A stretch of 64,000 nt of DNA from the NCBI RefSeq assembly GCF_016907085.1, contig NZ_JAFBBJ010000001.1:3162001-3226000 (forward strand), read 5' to 3'. A model generated the notes under the pieces. The model made no database searches and had not been told where the DNA came from. It saw only the letters and a program-made list of their open reading frames with translations. How positions within the stretch are numbered: the stretch's first letter is position 1; the number at the start of each line of letters is the position of its first letter. Of the stretch, positions 48,809-58,875 are shown piece by piece. Made by a program: the position numbers and the translations under genes. The DNA comes from Clavibacter michiganensis. GTDB taxonomy: Bacteria > Actinomycetota > Actinomycetes > Actinomycetales > Microbacteriaceae.

Positions 48809-48953
48809 GCCCGCGCTCGATGGGGAGCGCGCGCCGACGGCCGTCGCCTCCGGGCGGCGGCCGTCGTGCTGTGCGCCGCCGGGCACCGGATGCCTCGGAT
48901 CGTGCGCCTCGTAGACTGGACGACCGCCGCTCCACCGACCCGGGAAGGCCGAC

Positions 48954-50231
48954 ATGACCGGGACCCCGACGTCCGCACCCGCGCGCGTGCGCACGCTCCT
49001 GCCCGGCATCGAGGGGCTCCGCGGTGTCGCCGCCGTCGCCGTGCTGCTGTACCACGTGCAGCGCCAGCTGGCCCGGCCCACGACCGACGTACCGCTCGTC
49101 GGCGAGGTCGCCTTCTTCAGCCACGGCGTCACGCTCTTCTTCGTGCTGAGCGGCTTCCTGCTGTTCCTGCCGTTCGCGCGGAGCCTCGTCGACGGCGCCG
49201 CCATGCCGCGGCTGTCGCGCTACGCCGTGAACCGCGCGCTCCGCGTCTTCCCGGGCTACATCGTGGTGCTGCTGCTCGTGAGCCTCGTGCTGCGCATCGC
49301 GATCCTGCCGCGCGAGAGCCGCGACGCCGGCATCTCCGTGGGCACGCTCGGGCCGGTCGACACGATCGTGAACGCCCTGCTGCTGCAGGGCTACGCGCCG
49401 CGGACGCTGCGCAGCGGCATCGAGGTCGCGTGGACGCTCGCCGTCGAGGTGTCCTTCTACGTGGTGCTGCCGATCGTCGCGCTGCTGGCGGCCCGGCTGC
49501 TGCGCGGGAGAGCGACGTGGATCCGCGCCCTGGCCCCCGCGGCGGTGCTCCTGCTGATCGGCGTGGCCGGCAAGGTCTGGTCGATGATCGCGCAGGCGCC
49601 GCTCGGTCACCGCGGACGCCTCGCGAGCGAGTGGGGCGTCACGTGGGAGGCGGTCGCGAACCGCAGCATCCTCGTGCACGCGGACCTCTTCGCCTACGGC
49701 ATGGCGGCGGCCGTCGTCCTGCTCGCCCTGTCCGCGGACGAGGGCCTGCGCGACCGCGTGGCGGTCTGGCGCGTGCCCGCCGGCATCGTCGCCGCGGCGC
49801 TCATCGTGGTCGCCTCCGAGGCGCCCGTGGGCGCGTTCGAGGAGAGCATCGTGGCCGCCTCGTGCGCGACGCTGCTGCTCCTCGTGGCGCTGCCGCGGCG
49901 CGGCGGATCCCTCGGGCCGGTCACCCGCTTCCTCGAGCTCCGGTGGATCGCGTGGCTCGGCACGATCTCGTTCAGCGTCTACCTGTGGCACCTGCCGGTG
50001 ATCCGCTTCCTCCGCCGCGCGGGCCTCGTGCTGCCGGACACGCTCGCGGGCTTCGCCCTCAACACGCTGGTGGTCGGGGCGGTGACGCTCGCGCTCTCCG
50101 CGGCGACGTACTACGCGATCGAGCGGCCGGCGCTGCGACTCAAGGACGTCGACCGTCGACCGGCACGACGGCGGCGTGGGGACGCCATGTCCTCCGAGAG
50201 AACGCGGTCGTCCCCGCGGGAGGAGCGGTGA
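48954..50231 (+). CDS. Acyltransferase family 3 membrane protein
   Basis: 425 residues, about ten helices. Start GIEGLRGVAAVAVLLYHV with the family RxxH-like region, FFSHGVTLFFVLSGFLLF, and RYAVNRALRVFPGYIVVLLL. Such proteins O-acylate surface polysaccharide or peptidoglycan. The final Arg-rich cytoplasmic tail overlaps the next gene start by one base. Confidence 0.92.
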   Translation: MTGTPTSAPARVRTLLPGIEGLRGVAAVAVLLYHVQRQLARPTTDVPLVGEVAFFSHGVTLFFVLSGFLLFLPFARSLVDGAAMPRLSRYAVNRALRVFPGYIVVLLLVSLVLRIAILPRESRDAGISVGTLGPVDTIVNALLLQGYAPRTLRSGIEVAWTLAVEVSFYVVLPIVALLAARLLRGRATWIRALAPAAVLLLIGVAGKVWSMIAQAPLGHRGRLASEWGVTWEAVANRSILVHADLFAYGMAAAVVLLALSADEGLRDRVAVWRVPAGIVAAALIVVASEAPVGAFEESIVAASCATLLLLVALPRRGGSLGPVTRFLELRWIAWLGTISFSVYLWHLPVIRFLRRAGLVLPDTLAGFALNTLVVGAVTLALSAATYYAIERPALRLKDVDRRPARRRRGDAMSSERTRSSPREER

Positions 50232-50683
50232 TGACCGACGTCTCGACGGGCCAGCGGAAGAGGCGGATGGGGCTCGGGCTCTCCTCGGCGGGAGCATGGT
50301 GGTGCGTCGGCGTCGCGCTCCTGTTCTACGAGTTCGTCTTCATCTCCCAGGCGTCGTCGCCGACCGAGGACGAGAGGGACGCCGCCGTCATCGTCGCCGT
50401 CGCCGTGGGCATCGCGGTGATCGCCGCGTTCTCGTGCTGCGTGCTGTGCCTCCGCCGTTTCGGCGTCGTGAGGTCCGCGTGGGCGTTCCCCGTGCTGGTC
50501 GTGGCGGGCGTCATCGTCGCCGCGGCCCAGTTCCCGCTCTCGGCAGGCCCGTACGGCTACTGGGTGTCCGACCAGCCGCGATCCCTGGCCCTCTTCATGC
50601 TGTCGGGGCCCGCTCTTCCGGCCGCCGCGATCCTGCTCCTCATCCACGTCGTCCTGCGCGTGCGCGAGCGGCACGCGGGGTGA
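50231..50683 (+). CDS. Small four-helix membrane protein, unknown function
   Basis: 150 residues with four hydrophobic stretches and no recognisable family. The ATG overlaps the acyltransferase stop by one base and follows GGGAGGAG, so it is co-translated. It may assist the acyltransferase; no direct evidence. Confidence 0.75.
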   Translation: MTDVSTGQRKRRMGLGLSSAGAWWCVGVALLFYEFVFISQASSPTEDERDAAVIVAVAVGIAVIAAFSCCVLCLRRFGVVRSAWAFPVLVVAGVIVAAAQFPLSAGPYGYWVSDQPRSLALFMLSGPALPAAAILLLIHVVLRVRERHAG

Positions 50684-50717
50684 TGCCGTCCGCGGAGCGC
50701 ATGGCGTCCGCACCACG

Positions 50718-50745
50718 AAGGGCCGCTCCCGGAGGAGCGGCCCTT
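50718..50745. terminator. Terminator shared by the membrane-protein gene and tRNA-Pro
   Basis: A perfect 12-bp stem (50718-50729 with 50734-50745), loop cgga. It lies after the plus-strand gene and after the 3' end of the minus-strand tRNA. Confidence 0.8.
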
Positions 50746-50790
50746 GTCGTTCGTGCCTGTCGTGCTGTGCCTCCCGGAGGAGGCGGTGTG

Positions 50791-50864
<74 letters not shown>

Positions 50865-50927
50865 ATGGCCCGAGGGCCGGGCTCTACGATACCCGATGTT
50901 CCGGGGTCCCGAGTACGCCGCGGGCGG

Positions 50928-51872
50928 TCAGACGGCGGTGAGCGTGAGCAGCGTCGCCTCGGGGAAGCACGCGAAGCGCACGGGCGCGTAGATCGACGTG
51001 CCGAGGCCCGCGCTCACGTTCAGGAACGAGGCTCGGTCGGCGTGCGGCCAGACGCTGAGGCCCTTCACCTGGCGGCGCGGGATGTCGCAGTTGGTGACGA
51101 GCGCGCCGTAGCCGGGCACGCAGACCTGGCCGCCGTGCGTGTGCCCGGCGAAGATCATGCGGGCGCCGTTGGTGACGAACGAGTCGAGCACCCGGCGGTA
51201 GGGGGCGTGCGCGACGCCGATGGACACGACCGGCGCGTCCGAGGCACCCTGGTAGGCCTCCCCGTCCTCGCGCAGCGCGTCGAGGGCGCCGGGGAGCGCC
51301 TCGAGGTGATCGAAGTCGCGGTGCGGGTCATCGACGCCGAAGAACTCGAGCAGCGTGCCGTTGACCTCGATCGCGCCGGCCGCGTTGTTGAGGTCGACCC
51401 AGCCGAGCGACGCGTAGAGCCGCTCGAGCCGGGGGAGGTCCAGGTCGGCGGGCCGCTGCGTGGCGTGCGTGTTGGCGGTGAAGTACTTGAACGGGTTCTT
51501 CAGCATCGGCCCGTAGTAGTCGTTCGAGCCGTGCACGAAGACGCCGGGGATCCCGCGGAAGGCCTCGAGGGTCTCCTCGACCGCGACGATGCCCTGCTCG
51601 TGGCCCGTGTTGTCACCGGTGTCGACGACGAGGTCGGGCTTGAGCTCCGCGAGCTCGCGCACCCACCGCTGCTTCTTGTGCTGCCACGGGGCCATGTGCA
51701 TGTCCGAGAGGTGCAGCACGCGGATGGGGTCGGCGCCCACGGGGAGCACCGGCACCGTCACCTCGCGGAGGGTGAAGCGGCGCCGCTCGTAGAAGGACGC
51801 GTACGCGAAGACCGCCGCGCCGGCCGCGGCGACGCCGCCGACGGTGCGGGCGATACTGCCGAGCACGCTCAT
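50928..51872 (-). CDS. Membrane-tethered metallophosphoesterase
   Basis: 314 residues. N-terminal membrane helix, then a calcineurin-like domain: [27 protein letters not shown] and [10 protein letters not shown] carry the metal ligands. Its ATG overlaps the stop of the PASTA PBP (ATGA). The same gene pair (PonA2 and Rv3683) is found in mycobacteria, as I recall. Substrate unknown. Confidence 0.93.
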   Translation of the reverse strand: MSVLGSIARTVGGVAAAGAAVFAYASFYERRRFTLREVTVPVLPVGADPIRVLHLSDMHMAPWQHKKQRWVRELAELKPDLVVDTGDNTGHEQGIVAVEETLEAFRGIPGVFVHGSNDYYGPMLKNPFKYFTANTHATQRPADLDLPRLERLYASLGWVDLNNAAGAIEVNGTLLEFFGVDDPHRDFDHLEALPGALDALREDGEAYQGASDAPVVSIGVAHAPYRRVLDSFVTNGARMIFAGHTHGGQVCVPGYGALVTNCDIPRRQVKGLSVWPHADRASFLNVSAGLGTSIYAPVRFACFPEATLLTLTAV

Positions 51873-54415
51873 CAGCTGCGTCCGATGTAGAGCGTCACGG
51901 GGCCGCCGCTCTGCTGTCCGGCCGCAGGATCCGTGCGGGTCGCCTTGCCGATCTGCGAGTTGTCCTGCACCTGCTCCTGCGCCATGGTCACGTCGAAGCC
52001 GGCCCCCCGTAGCGTCTGCCGGGCGGTCGTCATGTCCTGCCCGCGCACGTCCGGCACGGTGCCCGGCGTGCCCTGCTGCTGGCTCTGGTCGGGCCCGCTG
52101 CTGATGAACACCGTCACGGTGGACCCACGCGCGGCGTTGGCGCCGGCACCCGGGTCGGATCCGGCGACCTGCCCGGCGGGCACGCTCGAGGAGGCGCGCG
52201 CGCCGCCCTGGGCGAAGGACAGGCCCGCGCCCTCGATGGCGGACTGGGCGTCGGCGGGCGACATGCCCGACACGTCCGGCACCTGGACCGTCGGCGTGCG
52301 GGTGAGATCCGCTGCCGGGCCGGGGAACGCCGATCCCTTGTAGACCGCGTTGACGGCCTGCATGAACGGCTTCCAGACCGCGAAGCGGGCGGTGGACATG
52401 AGCTGCCCGTTCGGGAGCTTCGTCTGGCGCTGGCGGATGTCCTGTCCGCCGTAGCTGCCCACCCAGATGGCGGTGGTGACCTCGGTGCTGGAGCCGACGA
52501 ACCAGGTGTCCTTCGCCCTGTCCGTGGTGCCCGTCTTGCCGATGAGCGGTGTGCCGTCGTTCGTGTTGGCCGCGGCACCGGTCGCGCCCATGACGCCGGC
52601 GAGCGCGTAGGCGGCGGTGTGCGCGACATCCGGGCTCACGGTCTCGGTGCAGTTGGCCGACGGCGGCGTGATCTCGGTGTCATCGGGCAGCACGACCTTG
52701 TCAATCAGGATCGGCGTGCACGTGGTGCCGTTGTTCGCGACCGTGGCGTACGCCGAGGCCATCGTGAGCGGCGCGATGTTGTTGCCACCGGAACCGATGA
52801 TGTCGGACACGAGACCGGAGAGCGGCTTGCTCTTGTCCGCCTGGTGGATCCCGATGTCCTTCGCGGTCTGCACGATGCCGCACATGTCGAGCTCTGAGGC
52901 CATGGCCATGAACGCGGTGTTGGTGGAGTTCGCGGTCCCGGACATGACGGTCCGGTTGGCACCCGGCGCAGCCCCGTCGTTCGTGACCGTCAGCGGCTTC
53001 GAGCTCAACGTCCCGCCCGTGCACGAGTCGCGGAAGTCGCTTCCGGCCCATGTCCCCTTGGAGGAGTTGACGACCTCATTCACCGAGTGCCCCTCCTTGA
53101 GCCACTCGAGGAGGGTGACGAGCTTGTACGTCGATCCCACCTGGAAGCCACGCGACCCGCCCATGTCCTGGTCGGTGTTGAAGTTGACGCTCTGCACACC
53201 GGCGCCCGCGTTGTTGCCGTAGTCGGTGTTCTGCACCATGGCGATGACGCGACCGGTCTTCGCCTCGACGCTGGTCATCGCCGACCCGAGCTCCGGGATG
53301 CTGTTCATCGTCGTGGGAATCTGCTTGCGCATGTCGTCCGTGGCCTTGGCCTGCAGGTCGAGGTTCAGCGTCGTGTAGATCTTGTAGCCGTTGCGGTTCA
53401 GGTTGATCCGCGCCTCATCGGGGGTCGCGCCGAACTCCTTCGAGTTCTCGACCGTGTACTTCACCGCGTCGCAGAAGTACGCGGCGCTGGCGGGCTGGGC
53501 GGCGTTGCAGCCGCTCACCGACGGGGTGATCGCGGGGGTGACCGGGGTGGCGATGGCCTCGTCGTGCTGCTGCTGCGTGATGCTGTGGTGCTTGAGCATG
53601 TTGTCGATGAGGATGTCGCGCCGCGCCTGGTTGGCCTGGATGTTGCCCGGCTCGTCGATGCGGAGGGCCGTGGGGTAGTTGACCGTGGCGACGAGGCTCG
53701 CGGCCTGCGCGATGCTCAGGTCCGTGGCGTTCACGCCGTAGTAGTACTTCGCGGCCGACTGGATCCCGTAGACGCTGCCGCCGTAGTTCGCGATGTTGAG
53801 GTAGCCGAGGAGGATGTCGTTCTTGGAGAACTTCTTCTCCAGCCCGATCGCCAGGCGCATCTCCTTGAGCTTGCGGGCGGTCGACTCCTGCGTCGCCTCC
53901 GCGTAGGCCTTCTTACCCGCGTCCGGATCCGTCGTCGCGAGCGTCTCCGCCTTCTGCACGAGCACGTTCTTCACGTACTGCATGGTGATGGTGCTCGCGC
54001 CCGACTCGACGCCGCCGCCGATGACGTTCTGGGCGAGCGCGCGGAACGTGGACTGCACGTCGACCCCGCCGTGCTCGTAGAAGCGGGGGTCCTCCGTGTC
54101 GACGGCCGCGGCCTTCGCGTTGTCGGAGACCTCGTCCCACCCGACCTCCTCGCGGTTCTGCGCGTAGAACTCGGCGAACTTGACCGGCTGCCCGCCCTGC
54201 GTGGCGTAGAGCTCGGTCTTCTGGGCGAGGTTGTCGATCTGCAGGTAGTCCGGCAGGTCCTCGAAGAGGCCGATCGTGTTGTTGGCCGCGAGGCTCGTGA
54301 CGGCGATGGCCGGGGTGACCATCGCCGCGACCAGCACGCCGGCCACGGCGCTCATGCCGAGGACGCCCGTGAGCGCGGCGGCGACGCGGCCGGGCGTGTT
54401 CTTGGAAGCAGACAT
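51872..54415 (-). CDS. Class A penicillin-binding protein with two PASTA domains (PonA2-like)
   Basis: 847 residues. Membrane anchor (about 15-40), GT51 domain (DTEDPRFYEHGGVD, GASTITMQYVKN), transpeptidase domain (STYK, STN and KTGTTD), then two C-terminal PASTA domains (PDVSGMSPADAQSAIEGAG and PDVRGQDMTTARQTLRGAG) that may bind peptidoglycan. The start is the ATG at 54415, 7 nt after TACTCT. It overlaps the metallophosphoesterase start. The core closely resembles the PBP at 46580. Confidence 0.96.
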   Translation of the reverse strand: MSASKNTPGRVAAALTGVLGMSAVAGVLVAAMVTPAIAVTSLAANNTIGLFEDLPDYLQIDNLAQKTELYATQGGQPVKFAEFYAQNREEVGWDEVSDNAKAAAVDTEDPRFYEHGGVDVQSTFRALAQNVIGGGVESGASTITMQYVKNVLVQKAETLATTDPDAGKKAYAEATQESTARKLKEMRLAIGLEKKFSKNDILLGYLNIANYGGSVYGIQSAAKYYYGVNATDLSIAQAASLVATVNYPTALRIDEPGNIQANQARRDILIDNMLKHHSITQQQHDEAIATPVTPAITPSVSGCNAAQPASAAYFCDAVKYTVENSKEFGATPDEARINLNRNGYKIYTTLNLDLQAKATDDMRKQIPTTMNSIPELGSAMTSVEAKTGRVIAMVQNTDYGNNAGAGVQSVNFNTDQDMGGSRGFQVGSTYKLVTLLEWLKEGHSVNEVVNSSKGTWAGSDFRDSCTGGTLSSKPLTVTNDGAAPGANRTVMSGTANSTNTAFMAMASELDMCGIVQTAKDIGIHQADKSKPLSGLVSDIIGSGGNNIAPLTMASAYATVANNGTTCTPILIDKVVLPDDTEITPPSANCTETVSPDVAHTAAYALAGVMGATGAAANTNDGTPLIGKTGTTDRAKDTWFVGSSTEVTTAIWVGSYGGQDIRQRQTKLPNGQLMSTARFAVWKPFMQAVNAVYKGSAFPGPAADLTRTPTVQVPDVSGMSPADAQSAIEGAGLSFAQGGARASSSVPAGQVAGSDPGAGANAARGSTVTVFISSGPDQSQQQGTPGTVPDVRGQDMTTARQTLRGAGFDVTMAQEQVQDNSQIGKATRTDPAAGQQSGGPVTLYIGRS

Positions 54416-54422
54416 AGACTCC

Positions 54423-54428
54423 AGAGTA
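54423..54428 (-). promoter_or_regulatory. -10 element TACTCT for the PASTA PBP gene
   Basis: TACTCT, then 7 nt including GGAG, then ATG. Either leaderless or a very short leader. Confidence 0.5.
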
Positions 54429-54519
54429 CGGGAAGGGTGTATGGGAACCCGTGAGACCTGTGCGCCGGCCGCCCGCGCCCGTCCCGTCACGCACCCGACC
54501 CGACCGGCAAGGAGCCGAG

Positions 54520-54702
54520 ATGACCGCAACGCCCGCGCAGTGGGAGTACCTCACCACGCCCCTGATGATCCACAACACCGCCGCCATCCTCAACACCTGG
54601 GGATCGCAGGGCTGGGAGCTCGTGCAGGTCGTCACCGGCCCCGAGGGCGGGCTCGTCGCGTACATGAAGCGCCCGGTCGCCGGCGCGGAGCACGGCGCCT
54701 GA
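54520..54702 (+). CDS. DUF4177-type small protein
   Basis: 60 residues: QWEYLTTPLMIHNTAAILNTWGSQGWELVQVV is typical of DUF4177. AAGGAG precedes the ATG. It is divergent from the PBP gene and overlaps RidA by one base; this trio also occurs in other actinobacteria. Function unknown. Confidence 0.82.
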   Translation: MTATPAQWEYLTTPLMIHNTAAILNTWGSQGWELVQVVTGPEGGLVAYMKRPVAGAEHGA

Positions 54703-55166
54703 TGGGCGCGATCTCCGACCGGCTGGCCGAGCTCGGCATCGAGCTGCCCGCGGTCGCGGCCCCCGTCGCCGCCTACGTCCCCGCCGTCGTCCACGGCGGC
54801 CTCGTCTACACGAGCGGCCAGCTGCCGTTCGTCGACGGCGCGCTCGCCGCGACCGGCAAGGTCGGCGCCGAGGTGTCCGCCGAGGATGCCAAGGCGCACG
54901 CCCGCACGTGCGCGCTCAACGGGCTCGCGGCCGCGGCGGACGCGGCCGGCGGCGTCGACCGCATCGCTCGCGTGGTCAAGGTCACGGGCTTCGTCGCCTC
55001 GGCCGAGGGGTTCACCGGGCAGCCGGGCGTGATCAACGGCGCGAGCGAGGTGCTGGGGGAGATCCTCGGCGATGCGGGGATCCACGCGCGCTCCGCCGTG
55101 GGCGTCGCGGAGCTGCCGCTCGGCTCGCCCGTCGAGGTCGAGCTCGTGGTGGCGCTCGTCGAGTAG
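54702..55166 (+). CDS. RidA family protein
   Basis: 154 residues. RidA proteins deaminate reactive enamines/imines. VYTSGQLPFVDG and the later AVGVAELPLGSPVEVELVVAL match the family, in the longer Rv3678c-like branch. The arginine that binds the carboxylate in classical RidA (in an R-x-A/V context) may be replaced by HARSAVGVAEL, which retains R. Co-translated with the DUF4177 gene. Confidence 0.9.
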   Translation: MGAISDRLAELGIELPAVAAPVAAYVPAVVHGGLVYTSGQLPFVDGALAATGKVGAEVSAEDAKAHARTCALNGLAAAADAAGGVDRIARVVKVTGFVASAEGFTGQPGVINGASEVLGEILGDAGIHARSAVGVAELPLGSPVEVELVVALVE

Positions 55167-55195
55167 TAGTCGTCGTCCGCCGCGGCGGACAGGGA

Positions 55196-55226
55196 GAGGG
55201 CCGGGTGCGCATCGCACCCGGCCCTC
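55196..55226. terminator. Bidirectional terminator between RidA and acs
   Basis: A perfect 14-bp stem (55196-55209 with 55213-55226), loop cat, between convergent genes. Confidence 0.85.
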
Positions 55227-55250
55227 CTCATGTCGGGCTGTCCTCGGCCG

Positions 55251-57290
55251 TCAGCCTGCGGTCATCCGATCGCTGATGACCTGCATCACCTGCGTGTCGG
55301 CCAGCGTGGTGGTGTCGCCGATGGCCCGGCCCTCCGCCACGTCGCGCAGCAGCCGTCGCATGATCTTCCCCGAGCGCGTCTTCGGCAGCTCCTGCACCAC
55401 GAAGACGCGGCGCGGCTTGGCGATGGCGCCGATCTGGTCGGAGACGTGCTTCCGGAGTACCTCGTTCGGGTCCTCGTCGCCGAGGGCGCTCGCCTCGGCC
55501 GAGCGGAGGATCACGAAGGCCACGACCGCCTGGCCGGTCGCCTCGTCGGACGCGCCGACGACCGCGGCCTCGGCCACGTACGGGTGCGCGACGAGCGAGG
55601 ACTCGATCTCCGCGGTCGAGAGCCGGTGGCCGGAGACGTTCATCACGTCGTCCACGCGGCCGAGCAGCCAGATGTCGCCGTCCTCGTCGAGCCGGGCGCC
55701 GTCGCCCGCGAAGTAGCGGTCGCCGAAGCGGTCCCAGTACGTCTCGCGGTAGCGCTCCGGATCGCCCCAGATGCCGCGGAGCATGCCCGGCCACGGCTCC
55801 GTGACGACGAGCAGGCCGCTCTCGCCGCGGGCCACGGGCTCGCCCTGGTCGTCGACCACGGCGACCTCGATGCCGGGGATGGGGGACTGCGCGGACCCCG
55901 GCTTCGTGGCGGTGACGCCGGGGAGCGCGGAGATCATGATGCCGCCGGTCTCCGTCTGCCACCACGTGTCGACCACGGGCACGTCGCCGCCCCCGATCAC
56001 GTCGCGGTACCAGCGCCACGCCTCCGGGTTGATGGGCTCGCCGACCGAGCCGAGCAGCCGGATGGAGGAGAGGTCGCGCGCGTCGGGGATCTCGCGGCCC
56101 GTCTTCATGAAGGAGCGGATGGCGGTGGGCGCCGCGTAGAGGATGGTCACCCCGTGCTTCTCGACGATGTCCCACCAGCGGCCGGGCTCCGGGGTGTCGG
56201 GCGTGCCCTCGTAGACGACCTGCGTGGCGCCGTTGGCGAGCGGCCCGTAGACGACGTAGCTGTGGCCGGTGATCCAGCCGACGTCCGCCGTGCACCAGTA
56301 GACGTCGGTCTCGGGGTGCAGGTCGAAGACGTTGCGGTGCGTGTAGGCGGCCTGCGTGAGGTAGCCGCCCGAGGTGTGCAGGATGCCCTTCGGCTTCCCG
56401 GTGGTGCCGCTCGTGTAGAGGATGAAGAGGGGGTGCTCGGCCTCGAAGGCCTCCACCTCGTGCTCCGGATCCGCCGCGGCGATCCGCTCGTGCCACCAGA
56501 GGTCGCGCGTCTCGTCCCAGTCCACCTCGTTCTCGCCGCGCCTCACGACGAGGACGTGCTCGACGGATCCGGCCGATCCGACGAGCGCCGCGTCCACGGC
56601 CGGCTTGAGCGGGAAGACCTTGCCCTTGCGCCAGCCGCCGTCGGCGGTGATGACGACGCGCGCCGCCGCGTCGTCGATGCGCGCGCGCAGGCTCTCGGCG
56701 CTGAACCCGCCGAACACGACCGAGTGGACCGCGCCGATGCGCGCGACGGCCAGCATCGCGATCACGGCCTCCGGGATCATCGGGAGGTAGATCGCGACGC
56801 GGTCACCCGCGACGACGCCCAGGTCGCCGAGGGCGTTCGCGGCGCGCTTGACCTCCGCGGTGAGCTCGGCGTAGGTGAGGTCGCGGGTGTCGCCCGGCTC
56901 GCCCTCCCAGTGCAGCGCGACGCGGTCGCCGTGGCCGGCGAGCACGTGCCGGTCGAGGCAGTTGTAGGCGACGTTGAGCCGGCCATCGGGGAACCAGCGG
57001 GCGACGGGGGCGTCCGTCCAGTCGAGGACCGTCTCGAACGGGGTCTCCCAGGTCACGAGCTCGCGGGCCCGGTCGGCCCAGAAGCCGAGGCGGTCCGCGG
57101 CGGCGGACTCCGCGAGGGACTCGTCGGCGACGCGCGTCGCGCGGAACGCGTCCGACGGCGGGTGGACGGAGCTCGGCTCGGGCGTCGCGGCGGACGGCGA
57201 GGGGACGGTCGTCCCCGCCTCGTCCGGGTCGTGGTCGGCGGGCCTCGCGGCTCCGGGCTGGGTCGATCGGGGGTTCGTGGACATCGTCAT
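55251..57290 (-). CDS. acs: Acetyl-CoA synthetase (acetate--CoA ligase)
   Basis: 679 residues. AMP-forming ligase that activates acetate. The P-loop-like [11 protein letters not shown], the WWQTETG acetate-pocket motif, [24 protein letters not shown] hinge, and the C-terminal Lys in [11 protein letters not shown] (target of regulatory acetylation) are all present. Three near ATGs (57296, 57290, 57284) follow GGAGAGG; 57290 has the best spacing. A Pro/Ser-rich N-terminal extension of about 40 residues precedes the fold. No pat acetyltransferase is adjacent. Confidence 0.95.
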   Translation of the reverse strand: MTMSTNPRSTQPGAARPADHDPDEAGTTVPSPSAATPEPSSVHPPSDAFRATRVADESLAESAAADRLGFWADRARELVTWETPFETVLDWTDAPVARWFPDGRLNVAYNCLDRHVLAGHGDRVALHWEGEPGDTRDLTYAELTAEVKRAANALGDLGVVAGDRVAIYLPMIPEAVIAMLAVARIGAVHSVVFGGFSAESLRARIDDAAARVVITADGGWRKGKVFPLKPAVDAALVGSAGSVEHVLVVRRGENEVDWDETRDLWWHERIAAADPEHEVEAFEAEHPLFILYTSGTTGKPKGILHTSGGYLTQAAYTHRNVFDLHPETDVYWCTADVGWITGHSYVVYGPLANGATQVVYEGTPDTPEPGRWWDIVEKHGVTILYAAPTAIRSFMKTGREIPDARDLSSIRLLGSVGEPINPEAWRWYRDVIGGGDVPVVDTWWQTETGGIMISALPGVTATKPGSAQSPIPGIEVAVVDDQGEPVARGESGLLVVTEPWPGMLRGIWGDPERYRETYWDRFGDRYFAGDGARLDEDGDIWLLGRVDDVMNVSGHRLSTAEIESSLVAHPYVAEAAVVGASDEATGQAVVAFVILRSAEASALGDEDPNEVLRKHVSDQIGAIAKPRRVFVVQELPKTRSGKIMRRLLRDVAEGRAIGDTTTLADTQVMQVISDRMTAG

Positions 57291-57310
57291 CGTCATCCTC
57301 TCCGCGACCC

Positions 57311-57316
57311 ACGTTA
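57311..57316 (-). promoter_or_regulatory. -10-like element TAACGT for acs
   Basis: TAACGT lies 14 nt before the first ATG on the minus strand. Confidence 0.35.
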
Positions 57317-57437
57317 GCGGGTGGGTCGCCCGGCGCCAGGGGCGACCGCGGAGGGCGGTGGCGACCGACTGCCCGGGAGCCTGGTGGGGGAACGGCCAGA
57401 AGACGCACAACCCTCCCGTGGCGGGAGGCGTGCGGCG

Positions 57438-57443
57438 TATGCT
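57438..57443 (+). promoter_or_regulatory. -10 element TATGCT of the candidate small RNA
   Basis: Lies about 6-7 bases before the first hairpin of the putative 6C RNA. Confidence 0.4.
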
Positions 57444-57448
57444 CATGC

Positions 57449-57545
57449 CGTCGGGTCAAGCCCGACGTGTGGCGAGTCCAGGATTCCCCCGATCCTTCGT
57501 CACGTGGCGGCGCCCGTTCCCCCGATGGGCGCCGCCCCTCTTCCT
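57449..57545 (+). ncRNA. Candidate 6C small RNA
   Basis: Starts with a hairpin (CGTCGGG, loop, CCCGACG), then GGAT-tCCCCCg-ATCC at about 57481-57495, and a 10-bp stem GGCGGCGCCC/GGGCGCCGCC (57506-57515 with 57527-57536) whose 11-nt loop again contains CCCCC. Two stem-loops with C-run loops are the hallmark of the actinobacterial 6C RNA. In Mycobacterium the 6C RNA (B11) lies next to the tad gene ssd/Rv3660c (from memory), and here it lies next to a tad locus. The last hairpin doubles as terminator. Runs here are five C rather than six, so the call is tentative. Confidence 0.6.
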
Positions 57546-57615
57546 CCCCAGGAGGTCGCGGTGACAAGGCCTCCCCGGCTGCATCCGACGGGGCTCGTCG
57601 GCGCCCGTAGCCGCC

Positions 57616-57621
57616 TAGCCT
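57616..57621 (+). promoter_or_regulatory. -10 element TAGCCT, leaderless start of the tad ATPase gene
   Basis: TAGCCT, then 6 nt, then the ATG at 57628. Confidence 0.5.
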
Positions 57622-57627
57622 CCGCGC

Positions 57628-58875
57628 ATGATCGAGTGGCAGGCATCCGTCGTCGGCCGCGGCGTCCTCCCGGAGGAGGCGTCGCGACACCGGTCCGCGG
57701 GAGGGGCGGGACCGGGTGCGCGTCATCCCGTCGGCGGCCCCGCGGCGTTCGTCCCCCGGGCGAGGACGGCTGACGGGTCCGGTCCGGGTGCGGGGACCGT
57801 CGTGGCCCTCCGGTCGCCCGCGGGCGTCGCCGACATCGAGCCGGACCCGCCCCCGCGCCGCGTCCCATCGGCGCTCGGTCCCCTCGCCCCTCTGGTGGGG
57901 GACCCCCGGACGACCGACGTCTTCGTCAACGGCGACGGCGAGGTGTGGGTGGATCGCGGATCCGGCCCCGAGCGCCGACCCGGGGTCGACCTCGGCGGTG
58001 AGCAGTCCGTGCGGGCGCTCGCCGTGCGGCTGGCCGCGGAGGGCGGGCGGCACCTGGACGAGGCGGCGCCCTGCGTGGACGTGCGGCTGGGCGACGGGAT
58101 GCGCATCCACGCGGTGCTGCCGCCCGTGTCGACGCGCGGCACGCTGCTCTCCATCCGGTTGCCCTCGCGGGCGAGGCCCACGCTCGACGCGCTCGACGTC
58201 GCGGGTGCGTTCCCGCCCGGCTGCCGCGCGCTGCTCGAGGAGGCCGTGCGCCGGCGCACGAACCTCCTGATCACGGGCGCGGGCGGCAGCGGCAAGACGA
58301 CCCTGCTCGGCGCGCTGCTCGCCCGGGCGGATCCTCGGGAGCGCATCGTGCTCGTCGAGGACGTCGCCGAGCTGCGGGTGCGGCACGCGCACGTCGTCTC
58401 GCTCGAGGCCAGGCAGGCGAACATCGAGGGGGCCGGGGAGCTGTCCCTGCCGCGCCTGGTGCGGGAGGCGCTGAGGATGCGGCCGGACAGGCTCGTCGTG
58501 GGGGAGTGCCGGGGCAGCGAGATCCGGGAGCTGCTCGGCGCCCTCAACACCGGGCACGACGGAGGTGCGGGGACCCTGCACGCCAACAGCGTTGCGGACG
58601 TGCCGGCCCGGCTCGAGGCGCTGGGGGCGCTCGCCGGCATGGACGCGGTCACGACGGCGCGGCAGGCGGTGACCGCGATCGGCCTCGTCATCCACCTCGC
58701 GAGGACGCCGCAGGGGCGTCGGGTGACGGCCACGGGACGCCTCGCGACCGGCGACGACGGCCGCCTCCGGGTGATGCCGGTGCGCTGGGACCCCGGCGCG
58801 GGTCCGATGGCGCAGCCCGCGGTGGCGGTGGCGGCGACGGCGACGGCGCCGGATGCGCGCGGGACCGGCGCGTGA
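57628..58875 (+). CDS. Tad pilus ATPase (TadA/CpaF family)
   Basis: 415 residues. Type II/IV secretion ATPase that powers pilin assembly. Walker A GAGGSGKTT, Walker B-like RPDRLVVGECRGSE, and the Asp and His boxes (VLVEDVAEL; GTLHANS). The first 85 residues are disordered and Gly/Pro/Ala-rich. Starts the tad operon; the next gene starts in its stop codon. Confidence 0.93.
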   Translation: MIEWQASVVGRGVLPEEASRHRSAGGAGPGARHPVGGPAAFVPRARTADGSGPGAGTVVALRSPAGVADIEPDPPPRRVPSALGPLAPLVGDPRTTDVFVNGDGEVWVDRGSGPERRPGVDLGGEQSVRALAVRLAAEGGRHLDEAAPCVDVRLGDGMRIHAVLPPVSTRGTLLSIRLPSRARPTLDALDVAGAFPPGCRALLEEAVRRRTNLLITGAGGSGKTTLLGALLARADPRERIVLVEDVAELRVRHAHVVSLEARQANIEGAGELSLPRLVREALRMRPDRLVVGECRGSEIRELLGALNTGHDGGAGTLHANSVADVPARLEALGALAGMDAVTTARQAVTAIGLVIHLARTPQGRRVTATGRLATGDDGRLRVMPVRWDPGAGPMAQPAVAVAATATAPDARGTGA

